Assembly: GCA_018350325.1 (NCBI GenBank)
Contig: JAEVLN010000022.1
Coordinates: forward strand, 513,105 to 577,104
Reading direction: 5' to 3'
Length of the DNA: 64,000 nucleotides
Source: Globodera rostochiensis
Lineage: Eukaryota; Nematoda; Chromadorea; Rhabditida; Heteroderidae
Position 1 is the first letter of the stretch. The number at the start of each line of letters is the position of its first letter. The notes under the pieces are model-generated. The model was not told the origin of the DNA and ran no database searches. It worked only from the letters and a program-made list of their open reading frames with translations. Below, one piece after another: positions 1 to 11,451 of this stretch. The position numbers and the translations under genes were made by a program.

Positions 1-878
1 TGGGCGGAAATTTATTTTTAAAAAACGGAAAATTTTTTTAACGGAAAACGGAAAAAAGGCCAAAAACAAGGGTGGAAAAATTAAAAAAAAATTTTTTTTT
101 TTAAATAATTTATTTTAATAAATATTTTTTATAGAATTTATTTTTAAAATTTTGAAGGATGTCTTTTTTTCAGCGGCCTTCTAAGTCTATTTAAGCTCGA
201 CGAGAGGAATCGATTGGTATATTTGGTAAATACCCTATTCGCTTTTAAAATTGTTATTAGTTATGAATTTTTGGTTTCACTCCAAGGGGTTAGTTGTCTC
301 AAAAATATTTGGCCAATATTTCTCGGTAAATTCTGAAATCATGCAAAAAAATTGGTTTAAAAGGAATTGGGACGATTCGCTTTTTTAGTAGGAAAAAAGC
401 ATTAATGAGCGGAATTTGAAGGTTTTACTTTCATTGTTGGCTGTGGTGATAATGGTAGTTTTTTGAAAAAGGCCAATCGACTAGCTTTCGCTGGATTAAT
501 TCAACAAATAGAGGTTATGTTATGACTGACGGCGCCGAACTGAGCGGTTCCGATAAACATACAAATAATTGGTCGTTGTGTTGTTCACAGCCCAATGACA
601 AATCGGTGGCGTAGACAAAAACAAGCTGACCGGGCTGAAAATGATGGCGACTAACGCGCAATTGTGCATAAAATGGAAAAACTAACGGAACAAGGCGAGC
701 ACTCCGTTGTGCAGCCGCACCGTCACTTTGAGCGGCCAATGAGTGGAAGGAATAGATGAAATAGACATACGGGTTGATGATAACGATTATGAGAATGATA
801 CCGTTCATGAAAGGCAGAAGAAGATTGTGTGATGATGTGATGAATAATGTTGTTTAGAGGGAAGCCGGGCTTTGGTGG
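1..878. other. AT-rich sequence without a recognised gene
   Basis: The first ~880 bases are AT-rich with runs of A and T. A 97-codon frame on the minus strand (515-808) has no recognisable domain. A short motif CGGCGCCGAACTGAGCGG near 531 belongs to the same repeat family found at 2.3, 5.9, 15.3 and 37 kb, so at least part of this stretch is repeat-derived. No gene is supported. Confidence 0.5.
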
Positions 879-1020
879 TCCTTATTAAGGAAGCTAGGAC
901 AATCCGTAAGAGGACAATCCGTCAGTGCCCAATCCGTCAGAAAATTTTTCTTTTTAAGCCACGATTTAAACCATTTATTTGAGTACTCGTGAAATTCGGC
1001 CGCGTCAAAAACGGTAAATA

Positions 1021-1876
1021 CCCAACTCGCTTTTGGCCAACTCGCTTTTTACCCAACTCGCTTTTGACCCGACTCGCTTTTTTTGGGACGATTCGCTTTT
1101 TTTGGGACGATTCGCTTTTTTTGGGACGATTCGCTTTTTTTGGGACGATTCGCTTTTTTTGGGACGACTCGCTTTTTTTGGGACGACTCGCTTTTTAGTA
1201 AGAAAAAAGCGTTTATGAGCGGAAATAGAAGCTTTTATGCAACTTTTTAAGTGTATTCAGGGGTTATTGAGGTAGCTGATCACGACTATGACATCAGATT
1301 TATCATAAGACATCATCTAATCTATGATTTCAACACCTATGTTTTTGTAAAAAAATTAAAAAATTTTTTTTTCAAAGTTGAGAAAAAGCTGTTTTTAGGG
1401 GTATTCGGTGGCGTAGAATCCGAATTTGACTCTCTTATTGTAATTTCGTGCATTTCCAACGATTTTGAGCAATAAATGTGATTTTTGAAATTTCGAAAAA
1501 AATTCGAATTCGGGAAATTGCTCTATGTAAATATCAGATTCTGATTCTACGCCACCGAATACCCCTAAAAACAGCTTTTTCTCAACTTTGAAAAAAAAAT
1601 TTTTAATTTTTTTACAAAAACATAGGTGTCGAAATCATAGATTAGATGATGTCAAGTGATAAATCTGACGTGATCAGCTACCTCAATAACCCCTGAATAC
1701 ACTTAAAGAATTGCATAAAACCTTCAAATTTCGCTCATAAATGCTTTTTTCTTACTAAAAAGCGAATGGTCCCAAAAAAAGCGAGTCGTCCCAAAAAAAG
1801 CGAATCGTCCCAAAAAAAGCGAGTCGGGTCAAAAGCGAGTTGGGTAAAAAGCGAGTTGGCCAAAAGCGAGTTGGGG
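1021..1876. mobile_element. fold-back element with tandem-repeat ends (AACTCGCTTTT type)
   Basis: The two halves are near-perfect reverse complements. The outer ends are short tandem repeats: AACTCGCTTTT units, then GGGACGATTCGCTTTTTT units at 1083-1195, matched in inverted form at 1755-1876. The inner arms (1200-1440 and 1525-1745) include CTAAAAACAGCTTTTTCTC and a core TACGCCACCGAATACCCC. The middle is only about 80 bp. The whole thing would fold into one long hairpin. The core also occurs in copies near 4.4, 32.3, 42.5 and 42.9 kb. Confidence 0.75.
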
Positions 1877-2264
1877 TCCGTTCGTCAAAAACTGGTTTAA
1901 ATCATCAATTTTCATTTTCTGTTGACGAATTCGTAATTAGTGCATCAAATAACATATTTTTAGACAATTTTAGAATAAAAAACATTTCCCACAAATTTTA
2001 ACCAAAAGGGTCCCCTCTACCGTTTTTGGCCAACTTAATTTGCTAGCAACTTTATCAATTTGGGTTCCGGCGCAAAATTTTTGCGGATTCGTGACCAGCT
2101 CGACGAGAGGAATTGTTTGGTAGTATGTTCATTCGGACTGGATCACTCCCATTAAAATAGTTAATCCAAAAAGTGCCAAGTTTCCAAGGAATTTTTAGCC
2201 CGAAATTTAATATTAAGGTTATTTTATCTTATTTTACAGTATGTTTTTAACCCGCGCCAACACG

Positions 2265-2450
2265 GTCGGGGTCGTTTCGGCGAGCCAGTTCGGCGCGGTT
2301 TTTTCGGCGCCGTACCGTTTCGGCGCGGTCTCATTTCGGCGCGACCAGTTCGGCGCCCATACAAAAATATTAGTTCGGCGCCGACAAACATTAATATTGA
2401 AAATCGATTTTAATCAAAATTATTCACTTGAATTCTATTTCCTAATATTT
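2265..2450. repeat. CGGCGC-motif repeat arm, left copy
   Basis: A run of CAGTTCGGCGCG, CCGTTTCGGCGCGG and AGTTCGGCGCC motifs leads into ACAAACATTAATATTGAAA. The same block occurs inverted at 5845-6020, and a shorter version lies at 15250-15345. The arm is one side of an inverted pair spanning about 3.7 kb. Confidence 0.65.
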
Positions 2451-2779
2451 TAGCATGCACCATCAAGACTTAAAGCTGCTCTTTTAAACATCCGAATAAG
2501 CTTTTTGCCAAAATACAATAAATAAATATCAAATATTAAACAACAATAAGCGCAAAGCGCTTAAGGACGCGGCTTCGCCGCGTTTCTAGAATTTTTTGTG
2601 AAAATTGCCAAAATTTTTCCAATCGTCACCTGAACCGTTGGATAGAGCTCGAAAAACTCTATATTTCAACTCTTGACTCCATCCAGCTACGAGCAATAGC
2701 CGACGAGTTATAGCCCGAGGACTAAATTTTGCTGTTTAGCAGGCTTCAGTTGCCCATTTTTCCGGATTAACCTTTACTA

Positions 2780-3520
2780 AAAATCAAAAACAGAATTGTG
2801 CATTCTGAGTTTCCATAACATCTAATAACAAATTCTGGTGCATTCTGGATTTCCGGGAACCCAAATTCTGGTTTTGATGGTCTTCCGGAAGACCAATTTC
2901 TGATGCATTCTGAATGTCCAGAACAGGTAATGACAAATTCTGGTGCATTCTGACTTTCCGGAACACCAAATTCTGGTTTTGATGGTTTTCCGGAAGACCA
3001 ATTTCTGGTGCATTCTGGATTTCCGGAACAGCAAATAACAAATTCTGGTGCATTCTGACTTTCCGGAACACAAAATTCTGGTGCATGCTGACTCCGGAGC
3101 ACCAAATTCTGGTGCATGCTGACTTTCCAGAACAGCAAATAACAAATTCTGGTGCATTCTGACTTTCCGGGGGAAGCAAATTCTGCTCCACCTGACTTTC
3201 CGGGACACCAAATTCTGGTGCATACTGAATTTCCAGAACATCTAATAACAAATTCTGGTGCATTCTGACTTTCCGGAACACAAAATTCTGGTGCATGCTG
3301 ACTTTCCAGAGCACCAAATTCTGGTGCATTCTGGGTTTCCAGAACAGCAAATAACAAATTCGCGTGCATTCTGACTTCCCGGAGCACCAAATTCTGGTCC
3401 ACCTGAGTTTCCTTTCCGGAACACCAAATTCTGGTGCATGCTGACTTTCCAGAACAGCAAATAACAAATTCTGGTGCATTCTGACTTTCCGGAACACCAA
3501 ATTCTGGTGCAGTTCCGTTC
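2780..3520. repeat. tandem array, about 33-bp unit (AAATTCTGGTGCATTCTGA)
   Basis: About 20 imperfect copies of a unit built on AAATTCTGGTGCATTCTGA plus CTTTCCGGAACACC follow each other. Alternate copies carry an AGCAAATAAC insert, giving a higher-order repeat. The array is free of stops in three minus-strand frames only because of its unit composition, so the long reading frames here are artefacts rather than genes. Confidence 0.8.
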
Positions 3521-3539
3521 CGGAAGATCAAAATCGCAT

Positions 3540-3955
3540 GCGTTTTCGACACATTTGACTTGTTTTGTGTTTTTGTAAGTGTCAAATTGCTGAATTGCTT
3601 GTGTTTTCAACACATTTGACTTGTTTAGTGTTTTTGTAAGTGTCAAATTGCTTATCTTGCTTGTGTTTTCGACACATTTGAATTGATGTGGTGTTTTTGT
3701 AAGTTGTGTTTTCGACACATTTGACTTGTTTTGTGTTTTTGGAAATGTCAAATTGCTGAATTGCTTGTATTTTCGACACATTTGAATTGATTTGGTGTTT
3801 TTGTAAGTGTTTGTGTTTTCAACCATTTTTGACTTGCTTTGGGCTTGTATTTTGTGATTACATGGCTGTATTTTTGTGTTTTCAGCACATTTGACTTTGT
3901 TTAGTGTTTTTGTTTGGTTTAAAAAGGACTGAATGTTTGTGTTTTCAACACCAGT
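3540..3955. repeat. tandem array, about 60-bp unit (GTGTTTTCGACACATTTGA)
   Basis: Roughly seven diverged units share GTGTTTTCGACACATTTGA, CTTGTTTTGTGTTTTTG and AAGTGTCAAATTGC. The array abuts the 33-bp array and seems to be a separate satellite-like repeat. Confidence 0.75.
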
Positions 3956-4210
3956 CAGCAAGATTTGCTGAGCAAAAAATGGAAATTGCAAAAATTTCTT
4001 AAGCCCCATCAAAAATATTTTTAAAAAATCGGGAATAAGTTAAAACATTTTTAGAAATTATTTCTACTACATTAAAAATCAATAGAAATGCAGAAAAAAA
4101 TAATAATTTTTTCATGTCACACCAAAAGGGTCCCCCCTTTGGGTTTGGAATTCAAAACCGCTTATACTCTTGTATCTCGGTTCTTTTTTAAGGGATTAAA
4201 ATGGTAAAAA

Positions 4211-4966
4211 CCCAACTCGTTCAGGGCGAACTCGTTCACCCCCAACTCGTTCACCTACCCCAACTCGTTCACTTTTACCCAACTCGTTCACTTTTACCCA
4301 ACTCGTTCACTTTTACCCAACTCGTACACTTTACCCAACTCGTTCACTTTACCCCGACTCGTTCCCTTTACCCCGAGCTTTAAAAAAACAAAATTGTTTT
4401 CCAAAGTCAATATAAAGGTCTTTCTAGGGGTATACCGGGGCATAGAATCCGATTCTGACCTCAATTCTGAATCACTAACCCAAATTCGAACACTTGGTCG
4501 AACAAAAAATTTTTTTAAAAACAAATTTTTTTTTTTAAATCGTTAAGACACAAAATAGATGTAAGGATGATCGGCAGAGTAAACGAATATGCATTTCAAA
4601 ATTTTTGTTACAGAAAATCGGTTTTGAAAAAAAAATTTTCGAAAAAATTTTTTGATTTCGGCTCAGGGTTCGGAACAGGAGCAAAAGAGTAATCCTAGAA
4701 CCCCCCAACCCCTAGCAATAACTTTTAAACGACTTTTAAACAAAATTTTTTTTTTGAAAAAAATTTTTTTGAAAAAAATTGTTCGAATTCGGGTTAGGGG
4801 TCCGACATAGCAACAAAGGAGTTTGCATTCCTGTTTTGCCACTAATTTTGAAGAATTTTTAGAGGTTTAAAGCCTTTTTTATAGAGGTGAACGAGTTGGG
4901 TAAAAGTGAACGAGTCGGGGTAGGTGAACGAGTTGGGGTGAACGAGTTCGCCCTGAACGAGTTGGG
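4211..4966. mobile_element. fold-back element with tandem-repeat ends (AACTCGTTCAC type)
   Basis: The left end has about ten CCCAACTCGTTCAC-type units (4211-4375). The right end (4884-4966) has the reverse complement, GTGAACGAGTTGGG units. The interior has the core GGCATAGAATCCGATTCTGA, related to the core of the 1021-1876 element. The architecture is therefore the same but the terminal unit differs. Confidence 0.7.
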
Positions 4967-5844
4967 TTCCGTTCATTAAAATGAACTCAAGGACTTTCCG
5001 GTAGAGAAAAAAATTAGGTATTTTTGTAATGAAACAGAATTTGGAAATGTACGTTTTAAAAATTGTTATGATTTTTTTTGTGAAAAATTCATTTTTTGCA
5101 CAAAATTTACTACAACTTTTTGAGTTTTAAACTTTACATAATATTTCTTTAACAGGAAAATCAAGCTTATTTTTCTGCATTTTATGATATATATTTTTAA
5201 AAAGTCGGGAATAATTTAAAATGATTTTACAAATTTTTTCCCCCACAATAGAGATGCGTACAAAGTCAAAAAAAATGATTTCAGGCACGGGGAAACCCCC
5301 AGCCAGCGGCCACCCCAGCCCCCAGCGCTCACCACTCGGCCATCCCAGCGACAAACCCCCAGCCAAACCTTAGATGAAGGCTTTTGACTGGGGAAGTTTA
5401 TATCATTCGAAAGCTTCTTGAAAAGTTGGGTTTTGAAAGTGCTTTTGGTTTTCCGCTAAGCACCTCCGGCGCGCCGAAAGCTCAAATTAGAGTTTAAGTA
5501 CGAAACACAAGTTTATTCTAAGATATATAGAGGAACTAACTCCAAAGCCGGATAGAATATCTGGGAAAAGTTAGAGATTGTTAGGCTTAGGCCTAAGCTA
5601 GCTTAGGTTTAGGCACAGACCGCAATCGACGCAGCGAAGAATGCGTTTCCGAAAACTTCACGGCAGGATTTTGAATATTCTTGATAAATTTGATCCCCAA
5701 AACATTATCGAATTTCTCAGGGGTATTGCGCAAAACTGTGTTATGGACGCGTAATCGATCATTGTTGTTAATATTTTATATTTATTGTTGTTGTATTTTG
5801 ACAAAAAGTTTATACGGATGTTTAAAAGAGAAGCTTTAAGCCCT

Positions 5845-6020
5845 TGCAAAACAGGAATATAATTGAAAATGAATAATTTTGATTAAAAATCGATTTTCAA
5901 TATTAATGTTTGTCGACGCCGAACTAATATCCGAACTGGTCGCGCCGAAATGAGACCGCGCCGAAACGGTACGGCGCCGAAAAAATCGCGCCGAACTGAG
6001 ATGATCCGCGCCAACATGTA
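5845..6020. repeat. CGGCGC-motif repeat arm, right copy
   Basis: This is the inverted partner of the block at 2265-2450. It contains AATCGATTTTCAATATTAAT, then GAACTGGTCGCGCCGAAATG, CGCGCCGAAACGGTACGGCG and CGCGCCGAACTGAG. Confidence 0.65.
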
Positions 6021-6655
6021 GGCGCGATTTTTCTCCAAATAAATGGCTTAAATTGTGGTTTAAAAATAAAAATTTTCCGACGAATTGGGCACTGACGGAT
6101 TGTCCGGAGGCCTTATTAAGCAACTAACCCATGGCTGAATTCTTTACACCTCCCTCTCCCTCCCTCCCCCCCCCCCAATCCCATTGTTGTTGTTCCACCG
6201 AAGACCCACTCCCCTCGACCGACAAGGATGGAAAAGCTCATTCTCTAACGGATTTATGTTTGCATAAACATCACCAACAGCAGACGGAAGGGGTGTCCGG
6301 TAAAGGAAAAACGCCATCCCACTCCCTCCCAACTCCGTCCCGCGCTCCCACTCACACATAACGGAGCTTATCCCGTTCAGAGAACCGTTAATTCGTTTAG
6401 AACAAGAAAAAACGAGTGACAGCAGACACATTGTGTGCAAAGTTGAAAAAAAAAATTTTGAGAAATAAACGACGCACATCCATCCAATTCTCAAATGCAA
6501 TTGCTCATCATCCATCCACATTCACTATTACTACCACTCAGCCTCCCCAGTACATTTTTGAAAGCAGAAATCTTTGCCTCGGATTTGCATCATCTAAAAT
6601 AGCTCAACATTACGCGAGCAGTCTGTGTTTGTTTGTTAAGTGTTCAAATACACAC

Positions 6656-9600
6656 CCCGTCTTTGAGCGTAAATTTCCATTTGTTACGAGCTCTGTGCAC
6701 CTGAAATAGGTGATAGGGAAAGTATGAAAAAGCGAACGAAATTCAATAGCCAGAAATTTCGTTTAATTTTAAACGAATGCGCGCCTTTTCGAACTGGCAC
6801 ACGACCACATTGTCGGCATCGAAAAGTGTGTCCAAGTCTTCGTCGTCGCTTTGGTCGTCCCCCGAGTTCAGTGGCTCCTCTTCTTCCTCCGCCTTAGAAA
6901 TAATTCATTTTTTGTTCTTTCCAAATTGATAAATTCCGGGATTATCAATCGTCTAACCTCGCCATCGATGTGGTCCTCATCCAATCCGTATTTAATTGCA
7001 GACAGTGTTGGGTCCTCCTCGTCCTCCCGGTCCTCTTCCTCCTCCGAGCTTTCGTCCGTCATCCCAGGTGGTGCCTTGCCCCTTCCGCCATCCAATTGTG
7101 CCAATTCCAGCCGAGAACTGTGCAAATTGCCTGCATCACCACTTTTGTCGAGCTTCTTTGAGGCGCCGACTTGGCTTTCCCGTCTCAGCCCAACAAAATA
7201 AAAAGTGAAGCAAAAATCTTTAACATGAGTGTCCCATCACCAGTTTTGGCTTTGTTACGCTTGTTGCTGCTCGCCCATTGTCTACCGCCGTCTAATTGTG
7301 GCAGCTGACCGCCGCCCGGCTCCGTCTTCATCGCCACCGTGGTTGGCCTCTGCTGCTGTTGTTGTTGCGAAATGTTACCAGCAATCAGTCCGCTTGTCAC
7401 CACACTGCGCACGTTTGGCTGTCCAACAAATTGCATAGCGTGCTGCTGTCCGTGTTGCTGTTCAATGTTAGCCGCCAACGCATTCATTTGGCCACTGGCA
7501 GCAGTGGCGAGCAGAATCAAATTTTGCGCCCCACCAGGGCCATCTGTTGATGTGGTGGGATCAAATTTAGACAATTTATGGCATACATGCGCAAGGGGGG
7601 GGGGGTCAGACCCCCCCTACATCGCCGCTCTCAGGCACTCCCCACTATAGCAACTTCGCACCAAATTTTCATAATTTTGAAAAAGAAAACTTTTTCTTAG
7701 CGTAGGAAAAGTAAAGCGAGAAATAACATCGCTAGTAATTTTTGGACCAATTTTCTTTAAAAATTGTAATCAAAAATCAAAAAAAAATTCCCAGCGACAC
7801 CTGTCAGCGCCACCGGGCATTTCCCATTCTAAAAAACATCAAAAAATTACCGTGTTTTTGAAATTTTGGTCGCAAATCTGTTAACAAATTGAGTAAAAAA
7901 ATTCAAAACTTTTCTCGGCGGCGCCTATCGGCACCGCCGACCCACCCGCCCCTCGCTTAAAAAGTAGTTAAAAAAATCGCACGCGAAAAAAACGGAGTGC
8001 CCCGTTTGAGCGCCGGCGCTCTGGCGTACAACATCGCACGCGAAATCTCGGCAACCCCACCCCTACCCCCTAACATCGCACTTCGCAACGCTCAACCCGA
8101 TCCCCCCTTGCGCATCTATGATTTATGGACCTATTTTGCTCAGAATACTCCCTCATCTCAGTTAGTCCCCCACTCACAAATTCAATGTAATCGCATAACC
8201 CTGACATTACTGACCCATTATGGCGTATTGGGCTCCCGGCATCAAACGGAGGGCGTTTGGCTGAAGAAGTTGCGAGTTTTCAACACTCGATGCAAGCAGT
8301 TGAGCGGGTAAGCCGATCAATGCGGCATTCTGAATCTGAAACGGATGTCATCGCCAATTGCGGTATTCTGATCAGAGCAAAATCCTGGCTTGCAAAAAGC
8401 TACTAAAATTGCAAGGTCAGAGTGCCGATTTTCTTTCAGCCCAACTTTTTTTGGGATTGCCCGCCGCGCTTGCGGTAAACTGCGTCAAATAGTTACGTCC
8501 GGGAAAGATTCCGGGTTTTTTTTGGCTAGGACCCGTCGAAGGTTTTCCGGTAGGGTGAGGAAAACATTCTTCCCGACCTTTTAAATGATAATTCAGAAAT
8601 TTCTGAATTTTCTTTTTGCTCAGCGGAGTGAATATCTAAAAAATACATAACTTTGTTTAGTTGAATGTTGTCATAAACATCAGCGCAATTTCTTACTCCA
8701 TAATATTTTTAGAAAATTATAAAAATACCAATTTTCTGATTGCATTTTTTTTTTTGGTTAATGTTTTCTGGGCGGGGGGGGGGGTGACCTGTGACGACAT
8801 GTCTCACCTCCCATAGCAGTTAGGGCCAAAGAAATAGACCCGGATTGAAGACCAACCAAGATAAATAGAGCCATTACAGAAACGAGAGCTCGCAAAAAAT
8901 CTCGATGAGAGCTCATCTAGTCCCGGTTCTATCCAAGTGTCCAACCTGCTGTTGTTGAGTCTGCTGCAAAATACTGCTCAGATTGACCCCTGTTCCGAGC
9001 TGTTGGGGCTGCTTGGCGACCGCAACCGCCATAGTTTGTTGCTGCGGAGTGAGCCGAACCTGTGCGTTTGCCGAATGGCAGGGGTGACCGCCAGTCATTT
9101 GCTGTTGGCCCGACAGCAACAATTGATGAGAGCCCACAGACAAATTTGCAGCGCTCACCTAAGAAATACAAAAAATGTCCCGAATTACAATCGATATTCA
9201 ATCTGAGCGCCAAGGTATTTTATTTTAAGGAATTTTCAAAAAAGCAAATTTTTTTTTGATGGCAATTTGTTAAAAAAATTGTAAAAGTGCAAAACAAAAG
9301 GGTCCCCCCTCTTGTTTTTTTTCTCAATTTCAGTTTGGGGGGGGGGGAGAGGAATCCCCCCCCCCCTGGCTACGGCCCTGGATTCATACATTTTTAAAGC
9401 TATAAAGCTCTCGAAGAGCTACTGAAGCTATTGTTAAGCTAAAGCTTGTGATTGGACAAATATCAAAAAAGTTATGGCCAGAAACCACAAAAATCGGGGA
9501 TTTTATAGTTTCTGATCATATTTTGATATTTGTTCAATCACAAAACTTTAGCTTAACAATATAGCTTCAGCTCTTCGAGAGCTTTCGAATTGCTTTAAGA

Positions 9601-10066
9601 TGTATGAATCGGCTATGTTTGAAGTCAGTTTTGGACGCATAAACTTTGATTGGGCGGATAAACTGAAGTATAGCCAAAAAAGTAATCGAAATACATGAAA
9701 AGCACATTCACCGCTGGAAAGTTTGCAGTGGTCGGTTGACGTGGTGGGTGATGCTGACGAGTGGCCGCTGACGTCGTTGGGGGCTGTCTGAGGGCAGGAG
9801 GAGGCACTTGCTGTTGATGTACAACTAGCTGTTGCTGCGTACTCCTTGAGCCAGAACTGTTGTTACCGCCATGCCCGTCCAACTCTACGGCCCCACTGCT
9901 GCACATTTTTGCTTCCCATGACTAAAGCAAAGGGTTAACACAAGAGAAAGGCCTTTTGCGTAACCTTTTTGAGTTGTTGCAGCACATCTACGTCCACACC
10001 CTCGTCAAGGAACGCTTCCCTCACCTGAATGATCACGTCACTGATCACCCCTCGGTAGATGTCTTC
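6656..10066 (-). CDS. GTF2A1: transcription initiation factor IIA large subunit (TFIIA alpha/beta)
   Basis: The TFIIA large subunit joins TBP and the small subunit on core promoters in the nucleus. Exons in coding order: 10066-9965, encoding the N-terminal helices (YRGVISDVIIQVREAFLDEG); 9921-9712 (SWEAKM, then Gln-rich); 9158-8946 (Gln-rich); about 7567-7225 (Gln-rich); about 7125-6958 (acidic, DESSEEEEDREDEEDP); 6892-6785 (LDTLFDADNVVVCQFEK, the conserved beta-chain start); and 6700-6656 (VHRARNKWKFTLKDG). The last junction uses a GC donor at 6784. The start codon exon, two middle junctions and the final ~20-residue exon (usually ending in E-W) were not found. The Gln-rich linker between conserved ends is typical of the family. 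Confidence 0.85.
7575..8900. other. TFIIA intron, repeat-rich
   Basis: This long intron of the TFIIA gene contains G- and C-homopolymer runs (7597-7616, 8773-8786) and a copy of the CGGCGGCGCCTATCGGCACC motif near 7917-7940 that recurs in other elements of the window. No coding sequence on either strand is convincing. Confidence 0.5.
9381..9610. mobile_element. palindromic MITE in a TFIIA intron region
   Basis: About 230 bp are nearly a perfect inverted repeat. The ends are GATTCATACAT and ATGTATGAATC, and the arms include TAAAGCTCTCGAAGAGCT and TTGTTAAGCTAAAGC. The middle is about 30 bp. It abuts, on its left, the end of a CGTAGCCAGG-type element (CCCTGGCTACGGCCCTG at 9364-9380). It carries no frame, so it is a miniature inverted-repeat element. 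Confidence 0.75.
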
Positions 10067-10159
10067 CTTTAATTTAAAACCATTTAACTTCATCGCTTAA
10101 ATCTTTGCTTGCTTCTTACAGTGTATTAGGGCTACGTCCTAAGTGGATTGAGTAAATAA

Positions 10160-10607
10160 CAGGCACGTAGCCAGGATTTTTTTTCGGGGGGGGCAAGAAG
10201 TCGATTCTTAGGGGGTGTGTTTTTCCGTTTTTATTGCATTTTTGTTAAGCAATTTTTCTCGATTTCTGGGGGTGGATTTTCCGTTTTACTCCATTTTTGG
10301 GCGGCTCGGCGGTGCCGATAGGCGCCGCCGAGAAAATTTTGAACTTTTGACTCGATTTGTCAAGAGATTTTCATCCAAAATTTAAAAATCGGCACTTTTT
10401 TTGAAGTTTTTAGGATTAGGAGGGGTCGGCGGTGCCGATAGGCGCCGCCGGAGAAATTTTTGGAAATTTTAATGAATCTTGTTAAGAAAATTGGTCAAAA
10501 AATTGTAAAAGTACAAAACAATAGGGTCCACCCTATGGTTTTTTTTCTCAAATTTCATTTCGGGGGGGGGGGCATGCCCCCGTGCCCCCCCCCTGGCTAC
10601 GTGCCTG
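10160..10607. mobile_element. hAT-like MITE with perfect 8-bp target duplication
   Basis: Terminal inverted repeats CAGGCACGTAGCCAGG and CCTGGCTACGTGCCTG enclose 448 bp. An exact 8-bp direct repeat, GTAAATAA, flanks it at 10152-10159 and 10608-10615. Eight-bp duplications and TIRs starting CAG are the signature of the hAT superfamily. The interior has G and C runs and two copies of GTCGGCGGTGCCGATAGGCG, themselves palindromic. No transposase is encoded. Confidence 0.9.
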
Positions 10608-10856
10608 GTAAATAAGCCAATTTCCTATTTAATGTTATTTATTTATTTATAGCATATTTGTAGAAACCCACAATTCCATAATTTTGTGACATTAGAATGA
10701 GATGGTGCGTGCCGTGACCTGTCAGCCCAACATTAGACTTGTGATAAAAAAAAAAGCTACTAAAAAAAAGAAATTATTGTGTGCAATAAATAGCCGACGG
10801 CAATAACGGAACGAAAATTATATTATGGGTTTGTTTGAATTTTCGCATCTAAAAGT

Positions 10857-11032
10857 TAGAGCCCGGACTTTTGAAAAATTTGAGACCGAGATCGAGATTT
10901 GGAATGGGCCGAGACCGAGATTTGTCTCGAAATTTCGAGAGTCCAGGTCTCGGAGTTTTCGCCAAATTTCCGAGATTCGAGACCTGGACTCTCGGAAAAG
11001 CTCGGTCGAGATCTCGACCTCGCCGGGCTCTA
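10857..11032. mobile_element. short inverted-repeat element of GAGACC/GGTCTC motifs
   Basis: TIRs TAGAGCCCGG and CCGGGCTCTA bound 176 bp made almost wholly of TCTCG and CGAGA motifs that fold on themselves. The 8-bp flanks CTAAAAGT and CTAACTAT match only partly, so a target duplication is not proven. It resembles the TCTCG-rich ends of the elements at 13055 and 17058. Confidence 0.6.
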
Positions 11033-11451
11033 CTAACTATATGTATTAATTACCTAATTCGGATTTGTTTTGAAATTTTTATCATTCTGGCGAATTGTCT
11101 ATAATTAAAAAATTTATTTGCGGACCCGAAATTTCAGTGCTCGTCATAAATGCGACACCAAGTTTAAACATTATTCTTGTTTCAAGTATCTTTCTTTTTA
11201 TGTAAAGCACTAAGTCCCGCATTGTTTTGTCTAAACGAAAAAGTTAGGGCGCTTAGCGGCCCGCCGAGAGCGAGCATGGCAGGCTTCTTCGCCAGTAGGA
11301 ATTTTTTGAATATTTTTCGGAAAACCGGTGTAGTAACTGGGCCAACATGAAGAACCGTTAACCGGGAGTCGAGGAAACCGGATAACGGTAACCTGGGGCC
11401 GTTTTAACGGGGTGTAAAATGATTTTTTGGAGCCCAGATTTAAAAAGAAAT

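Larger units (their letters stand above)
879..6120. mobile_element. nested inverted-repeat element about 5.2 kb long
   Basis: Two arms face each other. The left arm (879-981) reads CTTATTAAG, then GACAATCCG, CAGTGCCCAATCCGTC and a segment ending CCATTTATTTGAG. The right arm (6035-6120) is its imperfect reverse complement, from CCAAATAAATGG to GGCACTGACGGATTGTCC and CCTTATTAAG. Just inside lies a second inverted pair, 2265-2450 and 5845-6020, each with CGGCGC motifs followed by an AT segment containing AATATTGAAAATCGATT. Between them sit two smaller fold-back elements and two tandem arrays. No transposase frame is visible, so it would be non-autonomous. That the 879/6120 pair is one original element is inference. 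Confidence 0.6.

Noticed and set aside
515..808. 97-codon minus-strand frame with a hydrophobic start, receptor-like at first sight
   Set aside because: Too short, no neighbouring exons in phase, and it overlaps a repeat motif.
2767..4012. Long minus-strand reading frames (139-272 codons)
   Set aside because: They lie on tandem satellites and are open in three frames at once because of unit composition; there is no domain or splice pattern.
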